Both the position numbers and the translations under genes were made by a program. 64,000 nt of DNA from the NCBI RefSeq assembly GCF_018070075.1, contig NZ_JAGPXE010000009.1, positions 248,001 through 312,000 on the forward strand. The letters run 5' to 3'. Numbering within the stretch: position 1 is the stretch's first letter; each line of letters starts with the position of its first letter. The notes below the pieces were generated by a model. The model worked only from the letters and a program-made list of their open reading frames with translations. It had not been told where the DNA came from and ran no database searches. Source of the stretch: Saccharopolyspora endophytica. Lineage in GTDB: Bacteria; Actinomycetota; Actinomycetes; Mycobacteriales; Pseudonocardiaceae. Below are positions 1 through 9,059 of this stretch, one piece after another.

Positions 1-300
1 GACCGCGCCGCGCTGCACGTCCACCCGAGCCTGGAGGCCTGCTGGGAGGAGCTGCGCCCGGAGCGCGTCATCGCGTTCACGGCCCGCACCGAGGCCTCGT
101 ACGTCGACGTGGACTACCGGCCGGGCGATGTGCTGCTGTTCGGCCCGGAGTCCACCGGGCTGCCGGACGACCTCATCGATGCGGCTTCGCTGCGGGTGCG
201 CATCCCGATGCTGACCGGGATCCGCTCGATGAACCTCGCCAACTCCGCCGCCGTCGCCGTCTACGAGGCCTGGCGGCAGCACGGCTTCAAGGTGCCGTGA
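1..300 (+). CDS. trmL: tRNA (cytidine/uridine-2'-O-)-methyltransferase, SpoU family (5' end missing)
   Basis: The open frame enters from the left edge and stops at 298-300, so only the C-terminal ~99 residues are present. It carries the late SpoU/SPOUT motifs: GPESTGLPDD (motif 2 region, SAM-binding knot) and IPMLTGIRSMNLANSAAVAVYE (motif 3; quoted as IPM...RSMNLANSAAV), which are typical of TrmL-type enzymes that 2'-O-methylate the wobble base of tRNA-Leu. The family assignment is firm; TrmL rather than another small SpoU methylase is inferred from the short spacing and C-terminus. It converges with, and overlaps by 14 bases, the membrane-protein gene on the other strand. Confidence 0.85.
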   Translation, partial: DRAALHVHPSLEACWEELRPERVIAFTARTEASYVDVDYRPGDVLLFGPESTGLPDDLIDAASLRVRIPMLTGIRSMNLANSAAVAVYEAWRQHGFKVP

Positions 301-994
301 CCGGTTCGCGGCTGCGCGTCCAGGGCCAGGTGAGCAGCGCCCAGGCGGCCATGCCGACGACGACCTCCACCGCGAGGTAGGTCGGCCAGCCGCCCATCAG
401 GTCGAGCAGCGACGGGTTCTCCGGCTTGCTGCTGACGAAGCCGTAGTTGGTGCCGGCGGCCTCGTTGAACACCAGCATCGCCAAGCCCCACGCGGCGGTG
501 ACCCCGACCGAGATCCAGTACCCGCGCCACGTGGGCCGGAGCCCGACCGCCCAGGTCAGGAAGGCCGCCGCCCAGATCACCAGCAGGTGCTGGCCCCAGA
601 ACTCGATGAAGTTGACGTGCGGGAAGTCGGGCGAGTCGAGGGCCGGGGTGATGATCGCCTGCGGTGTCAGCGTCAGGCCCCAGAAGTAGAGCAGCGCGTG
701 CGGCGTCGCCCGCCGGGTCCACAACGCCCAGGCCGCCACCATCCACGCGAGGTCGCACAGGTGCAGCGGCAGCGACTCGGCGACGTCCCACTCCCCCGGC
801 ATCAACCGGAACGCCAGCAGCGGAACGTTGAACCCCAGGACCACGACCGCGAACGCCCGGCACCACCGCTCCAGGGCCTGCGCGGGCACTCCCCTCCCGA
901 GCACGACGAGGATCACCGACCCGGCCACGATGAGCACCATCAGCACCCAATGCGACGGGCCGTAAGCCTCGAACCGATCCCCAACCGGCCCCAC
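287..994 (-). CDS. TIGR02206/YwaF-like integral membrane protein
   Basis: A 235-residue polytopic membrane protein with about six or seven hydrophobic segments and short loops. The segment LPLHLCDLAWM followed by an F-W-G-x-T-L-x-P-Q-A motif and an N-F-x-x-F-W-x-Q-H motif is characteristic of the YwaF/TIGR02206 family, whose function is unknown. I chose the GTG at 994 because a purine-rich GAGGGTGGGGG stretch precedes it and the resulting length fits the family. A longer reading from 1081 is possible but adds an unlikely charged leader. It overlaps the end of the convergent RNA methylase gene. No role can be assigned. Confidence 0.8.
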   Translation of the reverse strand: MGPVGDRFEAYGPSHWVLMVLIVAGSVILVVLGRGVPAQALERWCRAFAVVVLGFNVPLLAFRLMPGEWDVAESLPLHLCDLAWMVAAWALWTRRATPHALLYFWGLTLTPQAIITPALDSPDFPHVNFIEFWGQHLLVIWAAAFLTWAVGLRPTWRGYWISVGVTAAWGLAMLVFNEAAGTNYGFVSSKPENPSLLDLMGGWPTYLAVEVVVGMAAWALLTWPWTRSREPVTAP

Positions 995-1107
995 ACCCCC
1001 ACCCTCGTCCCCCCGAACAACCACGTCAATTTCCAGGCAGACGCGTTCTCCAAAGCCTGTGGGACGAGCAAGCTCCACCAACTGCGGTCCACTTCGGGAC
1101 TAGACGA

Positions 1108-1740
1108 TCATTCCTTACCGAGAGTGACGACAGATCCCTGTGAGAGCTCATGGATGCGCTGCGCGAAGGGGCCACGGATCCGCATGCACTTCGCTGCGTC
1201 CTTGGCAGTGAGATTGGCGAAGTCATACGAGCCACCCAGCGTGAACAGGCGCCAGGGAATGAGCCGCTGACTGTATCCCAGGGTCCCGAACTCGTCCTGC
1301 CACGCAGCCGCCACCGATCGGCAACCGTGCACGTCGAGGTCGTCCAGCAACCAGCTCGCCCAGTCCTCGAGTGAGCGCCCCAGGGTCGTGACCCCACCGG
1401 ATTCCGGGTGAAAGGTGACGACCTCGGTTCGATGGCGAATCGCGAATTGCACACCGAAGAGATCCTGTCCGAAGGAGAACAGCCCGTCCGTGAGCCCACC
1501 ATAGGTGTTCTTCCACTCGCCGGGCTGATTCCAGCTCTGCAGCTCCGGGCCGAGCCCTGGAGAGCCTGCGCGAAAGGCCTGCACGCCCGAATTGCACGCG
1601 AAGAATCCGTTGCACCTGGTCAGCAGGCCAGCAAGCTCCTGCAACGGCCCGTCGCTCGCACCGAGATCAACATTGCGGGGGTGACCGGAGGCGCCATGAG
1701 CGCCGGCCACGACGTGTCGCAGAGCAGGGCCCATTCTCAT
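1108..1740 (-). CDS. SMI1/KNR4 (SUKH)-like protein, probable immunity protein
   Basis: A 210-residue protein. The middle contains an N-G-F-F stretch, a W-K-x-T-Y-G-G-L motif, LFSFGQDLFGVQF and a late WASWLLDD segment, the pattern of SUKH (SMI1/KNR4) proteins, where a conserved Phe-Gly-x-D-x-F/G-x-x-F core is usual. SUKH proteins are among the commonest immunity proteins of bacterial polymorphic toxin systems. The ATG at 1740 overlaps the upstream stop as ATGA, indicating translational coupling; longer in-frame readings are discarded for that reason. It is the last gene of the four-gene ESX-toxin cassette. The immunity role is an inference from fold resemblance and position. Confidence 0.72.
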   Translation of the reverse strand: MRMGPALRHVVAGAHGASGHPRNVDLGASDGPLQELAGLLTRCNGFFACNSGVQAFRAGSPGLGPELQSWNQPGEWKNTYGGLTDGLFSFGQDLFGVQFAIRHRTEVVTFHPESGGVTTLGRSLEDWASWLLDDLDVHGCRSVAAAWQDEFGTLGYSQRLIPWRLFTLGGSYDFANLTAKDAAKCMRIRGPFAQRIHELSQGSVVTLGKE

Positions 1741-2516
1741 TCGACTCCGGGCACTGCCTCGAGGTCGATTTGATCCAGGACAGCTCCGCGCAGCTCCGGT
1801 GTGACCGCTGCACGCATGTCGGGTTGTGTCGTGATCCCAGCCGGGGTGACGTGCCAGGGCTGTTCGGCGAACCACAGATCAAGAGAGGTGAGCAGCACGG
1901 CTCCGGCTTCTTCGACTCTGCTGGCCTTGATGAGCTGCCGCGCGAGCCAGAACGACATCTGCCAGTCCTGGGGTTCGACACCGGCATCGTGCAGTGTGAA
2001 GGCGATGTGCGGCTGCCGGGAACGTCGCGATGCTCCCCAAAGCCTGCGCTGCTCGGACCCGCTCAAGCTGTCCGGATCGCGTTCGGCGAGCTCCGCATCG
2101 GCACCGCGGAGCGGCCTCGCGGGCAGTGGGCTGTACAAGTCCGCGTCAAAACCGGTGATGAGGCTGTGCGCTGGCTGCTCCTTGGCCAGCTCGCCTTGCA
2201 GCCAGGTGAGCCGCTTTCCCAAGGTGCTATCGGCCGGAACGTGTTCGCCGACCCGTCCAAGTACAGCCCGGGGATCTTCGCCGGACTCGGTGGCACCGAT
2301 CAGGATCGCCTCGTCGAACGGCATGTCGTGATCGAAGAGCGTCCCCGGTGCACTGCCGAATCGGCTGATCGTGTCCTCAGCGAGCGATTGCGCGTCGGAG
2401 AAGCGGTCGTGCCACCAGAGCACTTCGATCGCTGCGGCAGCCGCCGGCCACACCTGGTCCGCCGCCAAATCCTGCTGCGCGGCGAACAGCAGCCTGCCGA
2501 GAACGTCCTGCGGCAT
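1737..2516 (-). CDS. Unknown protein in ESX-toxin cassette
   Basis: A 259-residue soluble, mostly helical and acidic protein with no signal peptide or membrane segment. I do not recognise a family. It lies directly between the nuclease toxin gene (36 bases upstream) and the SUKH-like gene, to which it is coupled by an ATGA overlap. Genes in this position of toxin operons are often a dedicated immunity protein or an adaptor, so it may be the cognate immunity protein with the SUKH gene as a second one. That is positional inference only. The tail is rich in Trp and Asp (for example WFAEQPWHV). Confidence 0.7.
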   Translation of the reverse strand: MPQDVLGRLLFAAQQDLAADQVWPAAAAAIEVLWWHDRFSDAQSLAEDTISRFGSAPGTLFDHDMPFDEAILIGATESGEDPRAVLGRVGEHVPADSTLGKRLTWLQGELAKEQPAHSLITGFDADLYSPLPARPLRGADAELAERDPDSLSGSEQRRLWGASRRSRQPHIAFTLHDAGVEPQDWQMSFWLARQLIKASRVEEAGAVLLTSLDLWFAEQPWHVTPAGITTQPDMRAAVTPELRGAVLDQIDLEAVPGVE

Positions 2517-2551
2517 CGTGGAAGAACTCCTTCATGGTGTGTGAATCGTTC

Positions 2552-3793
2552 TTACTCGACGAGGATTCGCACGTGGTCGTCTTTCCCAAGCCCTTGTGTT
2601 CTGATCTGGGCGTTCATGGAAGAGCCCGCCCCGCGGTTGTCGCTGGCGTCAATGTACTTCACGGAGCTGCCTTCGCCGCCTTCGCGGAACATCGCAGGAG
2701 GGTATTCGTCGCGATCGAGGTAGTCCCCACCACGCGTCGGGATTCCGCGCAGTGACTCCCGACGGTTGATGTCCGCGTTCTCCTTGTCGATCGTGAGATC
2801 CGACGGGAGGGGCTCACCTCGGCGCTGGGGGTCCGGCCCGTGCGAAATGACTCCGCTCTGCGCCTCTTCGATGTGCTCCGCGGATTCCGGGTACTTCTCG
2901 CTCTTGACGATGACCGGCTGCGGGCTGGCATCAGGAGCGTTGTCGCCGTACGCGGGCGGGTCCTCAGCTCCCAAGGAACCTGCAATCCGATCCGCGCCCT
3001 CACGGATATCGTCCGCGAGCTCGTTGGTCTTCGCTGAAACCGTGTTGGAGGCAGCTTCAGTGCTCTCCTCGACCGAGCGCCCCGCATCATCGAGGCCGAC
3101 CAGGTCTAGACCGCCACCAACGACGTTGCCGACTCCGTCCACCACACCGGCGATCGTCGTTCCTGCGGCGTCCACGGCGTTCCCGACACCGTCGAGCCCG
3201 TAATGAACGAGATTGCCCGGAACGTCCCCGACCGTCTCAGCCGCCTCGCTGAGGAACTCGCCGATCTCGTCGAGCAAAGTCGGTTTCTCCGGAGCATCCT
3301 GCTCTGCTTCGCGCATCGCGGACGCTGCCCTGTGACCAGCCTGCTCGACCTGCTCTCGAGCCCGATCCAGGATTGCCCTAGCGTTCTCTCGTTGAGCTTC
3401 GCCCGGGTCGCTGAACGAGCCGGTTCCCGGTCCGCGTTGGAAATCCTGCCGGGCTCGCTCGGTGGCCCGTTGACCGGCCTCGTACTCCTCGATGGCCTCA
3501 CGCGCTTGCGTCTGGCCCCACTCCAGGACGCCGACGAAGTCGTTCAGCGTGCCCGCCGCCAGGTGGAAGGCTTCTCCACCCTTGATCCACCGCATGGGTT
3601 CTTGCTCGAAGCGCTGCCGAAACGCATCACCCGCTTCACCTTCCCACCCACCGGCATCGAGCCGCTTGAAGCCACCCCCGATCTCCAGAAGACGGTCACC
3701 GAGCCTGACGAGCTTTTCCGCCGATGCGCGCACATCTCCCGGCTCCCCTGGAACGAGCTGCTTCGGGTCGGCGCTTTCGCCTAATTCAGTCAT
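2552..3793 (-). CDS. ESX/T7SS-type polymorphic toxin with C-terminal NucA/NucB-like DNase domain
   Basis: A 413-residue protein. Residues 1-110 form a helical WXG100-like head with GGWEGEAGDAFRQRF, a W-x-G type turn. Residues 110-185 are coiled coil, then a hydrophobic Gly/Val-rich stretch (about 195-260) and a Pro/Asp linker. The last 70 residues contain LDRDEYPPAMFREGG, then VKYIDASDN and G-A-G-S-S-M, matching the core of NucA/NucB deoxyribonucleases (R-D-E-Y-P ... F ... E-G-G). This architecture, helical ESX head plus variable C-terminal nuclease, is that of T7SS-exported antibacterial toxins. The ATG at 3793 overlaps the preceding gene by 8 bases; an ATG at 3823 is possible. Nuclease identity is by motif, and export is inferred. 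Confidence 0.78.
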   Translation of the reverse strand: MTELGESADPKQLVPGEPGDVRASAEKLVRLGDRLLEIGGGFKRLDAGGWEGEAGDAFRQRFEQEPMRWIKGGEAFHLAAGTLNDFVGVLEWGQTQAREAIEEYEAGQRATERARQDFQRGPGTGSFSDPGEAQRENARAILDRAREQVEQAGHRAASAMREAEQDAPEKPTLLDEIGEFLSEAAETVGDVPGNLVHYGLDGVGNAVDAAGTTIAGVVDGVGNVVGGGLDLVGLDDAGRSVEESTEAASNTVSAKTNELADDIREGADRIAGSLGAEDPPAYGDNAPDASPQPVIVKSEKYPESAEHIEEAQSGVISHGPDPQRRGEPLPSDLTIDKENADINRRESLRGIPTRGGDYLDRDEYPPAMFREGGEGSSVKYIDASDNRGAGSSMNAQIRTQGLGKDDHVRILVE

Positions 3794-4130
3794 CCTGCTC
3801 AATCGCTCCCGCACCAGGATCATCCACGCCGTCGAAGAAACCCTTCAGACGTCGCTCCTGCTCCTCATCCGCCTCGATGTAGGCACCTGCCGCGTCGATC
3901 ATTCGTTGAGACATTTCATTGCCGTCGGTGAGCAGACTGTCGATGCCGACCGCCCATCGGTCGGTGAAGGACGCGTAGGCCTCGGCCAGCGCAGCATGGC
4001 CCACGGACTCCGAAGCGCAATCGATGTCCTCGACTGCGAGCCGGTCGGTCTCCGTGAGCAGCTCTGCGAGACCGATGCCTGCATCCGTCAGAGCATCGAT
4101 ATCGACGCGGAAGTAGTCTCCTGCCCCCAT
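3786..4130 (-). CDS. EspC/WXG100-like small helical protein (putative T7SS partner)
   Basis: A 114-residue acidic helical protein beginning GAGDYFRVDIDAL, with a W in the middle (DRWAVGIDSLL) and a second long helix ending in an acidic tail. Size, helix-turn-helix layout and position before a T7SS-type toxin fit the EspC-like/WXG100 helper proteins that pair with the toxin's helical head. The ATG at 4130 is chosen because GGAGG lies 7 bases upstream; the longer reading to 4187 lacks this. First gene of the four-gene cassette. The helper role is inferred, not shown. Confidence 0.7.
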   Translation of the reverse strand: MGAGDYFRVDIDALTDAGIGLAELLTETDRLAVEDIDCASESVGHAALAEAYASFTDRWAVGIDSLLTDGNEMSQRMIDAAGAYIEADEEQERRLKGFFDGVDDPGAGAIEQDD

Positions 4131-4232
4131 CAAGAACCTCCGCCAGGAAAGATCGTCGCGCTGGCGCGAATCGTAAGTGCGGTTCACGCCGTGTGGGCGG
4201 CTTTGGGGAACGCTGACCTGATCAGAGCAAAA

Positions 4233-4267
4233 GAAGGCGTCCCGGAGCGGAGCTCTGGGACGCCTTC
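4233..4267 (-). terminator. Rho-independent terminator after metK
   Basis: An 11-bp perfect stem (GAAGGCGTCCC / GGGACGCCTTC) with a 13-base loop lies 14 bases beyond the metK stop. On the minus strand it is followed by CTTTTGCT, a short T-run. It separates metK from the toxin cassette, which therefore needs its own promoter in about 4131-4230. Confidence 0.8.
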
Positions 4268-4280
4268 TCGGGGTTGGCTG

Positions 4281-5477
4281 TTAGACGCCTGCTGCTGTCT
4301 TGAGGGCTTCGGCTCGGGTCGTCGATTCCCAGGGGAGGTCGACGTCCGTGCGGCCGAAGTGGCCGTAGGCGGCGGTGGCCGAGTAGAGGGGCCGCAGGAG
4401 GTCGAGGTCGCGGATGATGGCGGCCGGGCGGAGGTCGAAGACCTCGTTGATGGCCTGCTGGATCCGGTCGGGGTCGACGGTCTCGGTGCCGAAGGTCTCG
4501 ATGAACAGGCCGACCGGGGCGGCCTTGCCGATGGCGTAGGCGACCTGGACCTCGATGCGCTTGGCCAGTCCGGCGGCGACGACGTTCTTGGCCACCCACC
4601 GCGTCGCGTACGCCGCGGAGCGGTCGACCTTGGACGGGTCCTTGCCGGAGAAGGCGCCGCCGCCGTGGCGGGCCATGCCGCCGTAGGTGTCGACGATGAT
4701 CTTCCGCCCGGTCAGGCCGGCGTCACCCATCGGGCCGCCGACGACGAACCGGCCGGTGGGGTTGACCAGCAGCCGCGTGTCGGAGGTGCTCAGCGAGAGC
4801 GACGAGATCTCCGGCTCCACGACGTGGGCCTTGATGTCGCCGACGAGCTGCCCGTCGAGGTCGATCTCCTCGGCGTGCTGGGTGGACAGCACGACGGTGT
4901 CCAGCCGCACGGCCTTCTCGCCGTCGTACTCGATGGTGACCTGGGTCTTGCCGTCGGGCCGCAGGTAGGGCAGCACGCCGTCCTTGCGGACGCGGGTGAG
5001 CCGGCGCGACAGGCGGTGGGCCAGCGCGATGGGCAGCGGCATGAGCTCGGGCGTGTCGTCGCAGGCGTAGCCGAACATGAGGCCCTGGTCGCCGGCGCCC
5101 TGCTGGGCGATCTCGTCGATGACGCCTTCGACGCGGGTCTCGTGCGCGGTGTCGACGCCCTGGGCGATGTCGGGCGACTGCGAGCCGATGGCGACGTTGA
5201 CGCCGCAGGAGTTGCCGTCGAAGCCCTTGGCGGAGGAGTCGTAGCCGATCTCGAGGATCTTCTCGCGCACGATGGCGGGGATGTCGGCGTAGGCCTCGGT
5301 GGTGACCTCTCCGGCCACGTGCACCTGCCCGGTGGTCACCATGGTCTCCACCGCGACGCGGGAGCGCGGGTCCTGCGCGAGCAGCGCGTCCAGGACGGAA
5401 TCGCTGATCGCGTCGCAGATCTTGTCGGGATGCCCTTCGGTCACCGACTCACTGGTGAACAACCGCTGCTGACTCAA
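4281..5477 (-). CDS. metK: S-adenosylmethionine synthetase
   Basis: Makes S-adenosylmethionine from methionine and ATP. The 398-residue length is normal. Visible motifs are [13 protein letters not shown] at the N-terminus (ATP-binding His), the signature [12 protein letters not shown] near residue 115, the D-G-K-T-Q-V segment and [19 protein letters not shown] at the active site. The start is a TTG at 5477, preceded by AGGAG at 5-base spacing; reading further upstream would run into the coaBC gene. It is separated from coaBC by 40 bases and ends before a strong terminator, so it is probably the last gene of the mihF-gmk-rpoZ-coaBC-metK unit. Confidence 0.97.
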   Translation of the reverse strand: MSQQRLFTSESVTEGHPDKICDAISDSVLDALLAQDPRSRVAVETMVTTGQVHVAGEVTTEAYADIPAIVREKILEIGYDSSAKGFDGNSCGVNVAIGSQSPDIAQGVDTAHETRVEGVIDEIAQQGAGDQGLMFGYACDDTPELMPLPIALAHRLSRRLTRVRKDGVLPYLRPDGKTQVTIEYDGEKAVRLDTVVLSTQHAEEIDLDGQLVGDIKAHVVEPEISSLSLSTSDTRLLVNPTGRFVVGGPMGDAGLTGRKIIVDTYGGMARHGGGAFSGKDPSKVDRSAAYATRWVAKNVVAAGLAKRIEVQVAYAIGKAAPVGLFIETFGTETVDPDRIQQAINEVFDLRPAAIIRDLDLLRPLYSATAAYGHFGRTDVDLPWESTTRAEALKTAAGV

Positions 5478-5517
5478 CGACTCTCCTCTGGTGCTTGCGG
5501 CCTGTTGCCGACAAACA

Positions 5518-6768
5518 CTACTGGTCGGAGAGCCGCCGACCGACCGAGTCCCACAATGTGGACGCCAGCAGGGACTTGGCCCCGAAGGCGATGCGCTCCT
5601 CGGTCCCGTCGTCCCCGAGCAGCCAGCCGGAGTTGTCCTCGACCTCGAAGGCCATGCCCTCGCCCACGGCGTTGACCACGAGCATGTCGCAGCCCTTGCG
5701 CGCGAGCTTGGCCCGGCCGTGGTCGAGCACGGACGAGCTGGCGTCACCGGTCTCGGCGGCGAACCCGACGATCAGCGACGCCGAGAGCTTGCCGGCCGAC
5801 CGCGCTTCGACGATCTCGGCGAGGATGTCGGGATTGCGGGCCAGCGCAACGGGTTCCGGGTCCCGCTCGGTCTTCTTGATCTTGTGCTCGACCCGGTTGA
5901 CCGGTTTGAAGTCGGCCACGGCGGCGGCCATGACGACCGCGTCGGCCCCGTCGGCCTCGGCGAGCATCACCGACCGCATCTCCTCGGCGGTCCCGACCTT
6001 GATCAACCGCACTCCGGCGGGGGTGATCAGGTCAGCGGTGTGCGCGGCCACCAGCGTCACGTCGGCGCCGCGGTGCGCGGCGATGCGCGCCAGCGCGTAG
6101 CCCTGCCGCCCGGAGGAGCGATTTCCCAGGTAGCGGACGGGGTCGAGCGATTCCCGAGTGCCACCGGCGGAGATGACCACCCGGCGCCCTTCCAGGTCCC
6201 ACGGCAGCGCGGTGGACGAGGTCAGCAGCAGCCGGGCCAGGTCGACGATCTCGGCCGGGTCGGGCAGCCGCCCCTTGCCGGTGTCCTTGCCCGTGAGCCG
6301 ACCGCTGTCGGGCTCGGCGACGATCACGCCGCGACTGCGCAGCGTCGCCACGTTGTGCTGCGTCGCCGGGTGCTCCCACATCTCGGTGTGCATCGCCGGG
6401 ACCATCAGCACGGGGCAGCGCGCGGTCAGCAGGGTGTTGGTGAGCAGGTCGGGCGCCTGCCCGTTGGCCGCGCGGGCCAGCAGGTCAGCGGTGGCGGGGG
6501 CGACGACGACGAGGTCGGCTTCCTGCCCGAGGCGCACGTGCGGGACCTCGTGCACGTCCGAGAACACGCCGGTGACCACCGGCTGCCCGGACAGGGCCTC
6601 GAAGGTCGCGGCGCCGACGAAGTTCAGCGCGGCCTCGGTCGGCACGACGCGGACGCTGTGACCGGTCTCGGTCAGGCGCCGCAGAACCTCGCACGCCTTG
6701 TAGGCGGCGATGCCACCGCTGACGCCGAGGACCACCCGCGGGCGGTCCTCGGTCGGTTCAGACGTCAC
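5518..6768 (-). CDS. coaBC: Bifunctional phosphopantothenoylcysteine decarboxylase / phosphopantothenate-cysteine ligase
   Basis: Catalyses two coenzyme A steps: cysteine ligation to 4'-phosphopantothenate (CoaB) and decarboxylation (CoaC). The N-terminal flavoprotein half starts [14 protein letters not shown], has the PAT-x-x-x-x-A-x-G-x-A-x-D-L-L-x-N motif and [13 protein letters not shown] (active-site His/Met). The CoaB half begins near residue 190 with [10 protein letters not shown] and [12 protein letters not shown]. Length 416 is standard. The GTG start overlaps the rpoZ stop by 4 bases, showing coupling. Confidence 0.97.
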   Translation of the reverse strand: MTSEPTEDRPRVVLGVSGGIAAYKACEVLRRLTETGHSVRVVPTEAALNFVGAATFEALSGQPVVTGVFSDVHEVPHVRLGQEADLVVVAPATADLLARAANGQAPDLLTNTLLTARCPVLMVPAMHTEMWEHPATQHNVATLRSRGVIVAEPDSGRLTGKDTGKGRLPDPAEIVDLARLLLTSSTALPWDLEGRRVVISAGGTRESLDPVRYLGNRSSGRQGYALARIAAHRGADVTLVAAHTADLITPAGVRLIKVGTAEEMRSVMLAEADGADAVVMAAAVADFKPVNRVEHKIKKTERDPEPVALARNPDILAEIVEARSAGKLSASLIVGFAAETGDASSSVLDHGRAKLARKGCDMLVVNAVGEGMAFEVEDNSGWLLGDDGTEERIAFGAKSLLASTLWDSVGRRLSDQ

Positions 6769-7058
6769 TCGCCTTCGGTGTGCTCGAGCACGCCGGCGTG
6801 GATCTCGCGCAGCGCGATCGACAGCGGCTTCTCACGCGGGCCGGGCTCGACCAGCGGGCCGACGTACTCCAGCAGGCCCTCGCCGAGCTGGGCGTAGTAG
6901 TCGTTGATCTGCCGCGCGCGCTTGGCGGAGTAGATGGCCAGCGCGTACTTCGAGCTGACCTGCTCGAGCAGGTCGTCGATCGGCGGGTAGGTGATGCCCT
7001 CGACGGTGTTGGTCGACGGGCTGCTGTTGAGCGCAGCCAGCGCGCTAGGGGTGCTCAC
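6765..7058 (-). CDS. rpoZ: RNA polymerase omega subunit
   Basis: A 97-residue protein with the omega core: [30 protein letters not shown] and the C-terminal [11 protein letters not shown] segment that contacts the beta' subunit. The GTG start at 7058 follows AGGAG at 8-base spacing. It lies between gmk and coaBC as in most actinobacteria, and overlaps coaBC by 4 bases. Confidence 0.97.
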   Translation of the reverse strand: MSTPSALAALNSSPSTNTVEGITYPPIDDLLEQVSSKYALAIYSAKRARQINDYYAQLGEGLLEYVGPLVEPGPREKPLSIALREIHAGVLEHTEGE

Positions 7059-7110
7059 AGGTGTGGCTCCTGCTCAGTAGTAGGTCGCTCGGAGGACGGG
7101 AAGGGAGACG

Positions 7111-7713
7111 TCACTTCTCGTGGCCGAGTATCAATCGTACCAATTCGCTGGTCGCGGACTGCACGTCGGCGTTGACGACGGTCTCGTCGAACTCCGGTTC
7201 GGCCGCCAGCTCGTCCCGCGCGGCGGCGAGCCGCTTCTCGACGACGTCGGCCGGTTCGGTGCCGCGGCCGGTGAGCCGGTCGACCAGCTCGTCCCAGGAC
7301 GGCGGCAGCAGCATGACCAGCTGCGCGTCCGGCCAGGCCTTGCGAACCTGGCGGGCGCCTTGGAGTTCGATCTCCAGCACGGCCGGCTTGCCCGCGGCGA
7401 TCGCCTCTTGGACGGGCTTGCGGGGCGTCCCGTAGAAGTTGCCCGCGTAGCGGGCGTGCTCGAGCATCTCGCCGTCGGCGATCATCCGCTCGAACTCCGC
7501 GACGGAGACGAAGTGGTAGTGCACTCCGTCGACCTCACCGGGGCGCGGAGCCCTGGTGGTCGCGGACACGCTGAAGTACACCTCCGGAACCTGCCTGCGC
7601 ACCTCGCTGAGCACGCTGGACTTGCCGACTCCAGAAGGCCCGGAAACGACGGTGAGCCGAGGCTCGCCCTGACGGACGATCCTCGGCTCAGCGCCGGTTT
7701 TTGCGTCGATCAC
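7111..7713 (-). CDS. gmk: Guanylate kinase
   Basis: Phosphorylates GMP to GDP. A 200-residue protein with P-loop [12 protein letters not shown] near residue 24, the GMP-binding segment [19 protein letters not shown], the E-x-x-x-Y-x-G-N-x-Y-G-T motif, and the lid region R-G-T-E-P. The GTG start at 7713 overlaps the mihF stop (GTGA), so it is translated with mihF. Confidence 0.97.
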   Translation of the reverse strand: MIDAKTGAEPRIVRQGEPRLTVVSGPSGVGKSSVLSEVRRQVPEVYFSVSATTRAPRPGEVDGVHYHFVSVAEFERMIADGEMLEHARYAGNFYGTPRKPVQEAIAAGKPAVLEIELQGARQVRKAWPDAQLVMLLPPSWDELVDRLTGRGTEPADVVEKRLAAARDELAAEPEFDETVVNADVQSATSELVRLILGHEK

Positions 7714-8027
7714 TCGCCGCTGAACTCGGTGAGCAGCGCCTTGCGCTGCCGCTCGCCCAGTCCGCGCAGCCGACGGCTGTTGGCGATCTCCAGCCGCTCC
7801 ATGATCTGCTGCGCACGGACCTTGCCGACGCCGGGAAGGGCCTCGAGCAGGGCGGAGACCTTCATCTTGCCCAAGACCTCGTCGTTGTCGGCGGTCTCCA
7901 GGACCTCCGCCAGCGTGGTTCCGCCTCGCTTGAGGCGCTCCTTGAGCTCAGCTCGGGCGCGACGGGCGGCAGCCGCCTTTTCCAGAGCTGCTGCCCGCTG
8001 CTCCTCAGTCAGCTGGGGAAGGGCCAC
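7710..8027 (-). CDS. mihF: Actinobacterial integration host factor
   Basis: A 105-residue nucleoid protein of the actinobacterial IHF family, unrelated to enterobacterial IHF. It has [19 protein letters not shown], a basic [14 protein letters not shown] segment, and a helix-two-turn-helix DNA-binding region ([32 protein letters not shown]). Two starts are possible: ATG at 8030 or the next codon, GTG at 8027. The GGAGG lies only 2 bases before the ATG but 5 before the GTG, and known orthologues begin at the Ala-Leu-Pro-Gln, so I use 8027. First gene of the housekeeping block. Confidence 0.95.
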   Translation of the reverse strand: MALPQLTEEQRAAALEKAAAARRARAELKERLKRGGTTLAEVLETADNDEVLGKMKVSALLEALPGVGKVRAQQIMERLEIANSRRLRGLGERQRKALLTEFSGE

Positions 8028-8785
8028 CATGTCCTCCGTGATGTGGGGTTTCTCTTGATCGGTGCGGGCGACGGTACCGAGTCCCGAAAGGCGGTTGCCC
8101 ACGGGGGTCCCGGTTTTGTGGAACGGATCAGTCCGCCCCACCGCCCTGGCCCTTGAAGTTCTACCCGTACAAGGCGTGCACGAGCACGGGGCCGCTGCAA
8201 GTCCTATCAACAAAGCCGCTGAAGTGCACTAATCTCAGCAAAACTTATCGGAATGTGTCCGATTTCCGCACAGTTGAGCCACGTGAGGGTTGTCTCCGCA
8301 GGTCACAACCGCGTTAAACGGTCCCCGAACGCACGCCGTTCGAGAGCCTGTTCTATGATGGAAGTTGATCTTGTTTTCTTCTGCTCAGCGGAAAGGGCGG
8401 TCCCCGTGATGCGGCACCGAAGCACCCCGTGGCCCCGCCCGTCCAGACGCGGCGGGGCCAGAGCCTGACACCGCCGGCTCAGCCACCCGAGCCGGCCCGT
8501 GGCCAGACCTCGGGACTGATCACGTTCGCCGCGCGGCTCGCGTCGGTGCAGGGGCTGCTGGCAATCGGCATTCTGCACCCAGCCCTGGACTCGCTCGCCG
8601 GGGCCTTCGCCGACCGGCTTCTTCGCCGCTGTGCGCCCAGCGCAGCCCCTCCTGGCCATCGAGAGCGCGTTCGATCGGCTCCGTGCCGCCCACGGGCGTG
8701 CGCTGGGCTTCAGCACGCTCAGAGGCGGCTTCAGGCCGTCAACCAGGCCACCTGCCGGCCGCGAAGCCCCACGGACCCGCGCTGC
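8028..8785. other. Intergenic stretch between mihF and the ESX-cargo region; possible decayed ORF
   Basis: About 760 bases with no gene I can support. It contains the mihF promoter region (8031-8250) and an A/T-rich patch near 8350. From 8429 to about 8630 the plus strand reads with high third-position GC (a segment like SVQGLLAIGILHPALDSLAG) and the same signal continues one frame over from about 8631 (PLLAIESAFDRLRAAHGRAL). That is compatible with a frameshifted gene remnant but is too weak to call. Confidence 0.35.
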
Positions 8786-9019
8786 TCAGCCACGCCGCTC
8801 GGCGGTGGCGAACCGCCACACGAGGAAGGCGACCGCAGCCGCCGCAGCGATGTGAGGCCCGCAATCGGGGACGTTGATGAACACCAGGGACAGCACCAGC
8901 ACGATCGCGATGCCGACCAGCCCGGTCCGCCAATCGCGATACCCGGGCCGCGCCCTGCGCTCCTCACGGGCCGCAGTCCCACCCCCAGCGTCGTCCTCAG
9001 CAAGCTCTCCCCGGGGCAT
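8786..9019 (-). CDS. Small two-helix membrane protein
   Basis: A 77-residue reading with a charged N-terminus and two hydrophobic segments (about residues 32-49, LVGIAIVLVLSLVFINV, and 55-68, HIAAAAAVAFLVWRF), ending in a short basic tail. Such small membrane proteins are common in actinomycetes, and the composition looks coding. The start at 9019 sits 5 bases after the terminator of the upstream espG-like gene and lacks a good ribosome binding site, so either the start is wrong or translation is leaderless. No function can be given. Confidence 0.42.
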   Translation of the reverse strand: MPRGELAEDDAGGGTAAREERRARPGYRDWRTGLVGIAIVLVLSLVFINVPDCGPHIAAAAAVAFLVWRFATAERRG

Positions 9020-9023
9020 GCGA

Positions 9024-9050
9024 AAGCCCCGGGCGCGCGGCCCGGGGCTT
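9024..9050 (-). terminator. Terminator hairpin after the espG-like gene
   Basis: An 11-bp perfect GC-rich stem (AAGCCCCGGGC / GCCCGGGGCTT, 5-base loop) begins 10 bases past the stop of the espG-like gene. No long T-run follows, as is usual in high-GC genomes. Confidence 0.7.
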
Positions 9051-9059
9051 CAGCTCTCG

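Noticed and set aside
3492..5675. 727-codon open frame on the plus strand
   Set aside because: Antisense to the toxin cassette and metK, with low-complexity composition.
5478..5747. N-terminal extension of metK
   Set aside because: Overlaps coaBC in another frame and has no family similarity; TTG at 5477 has a good ribosome binding site.
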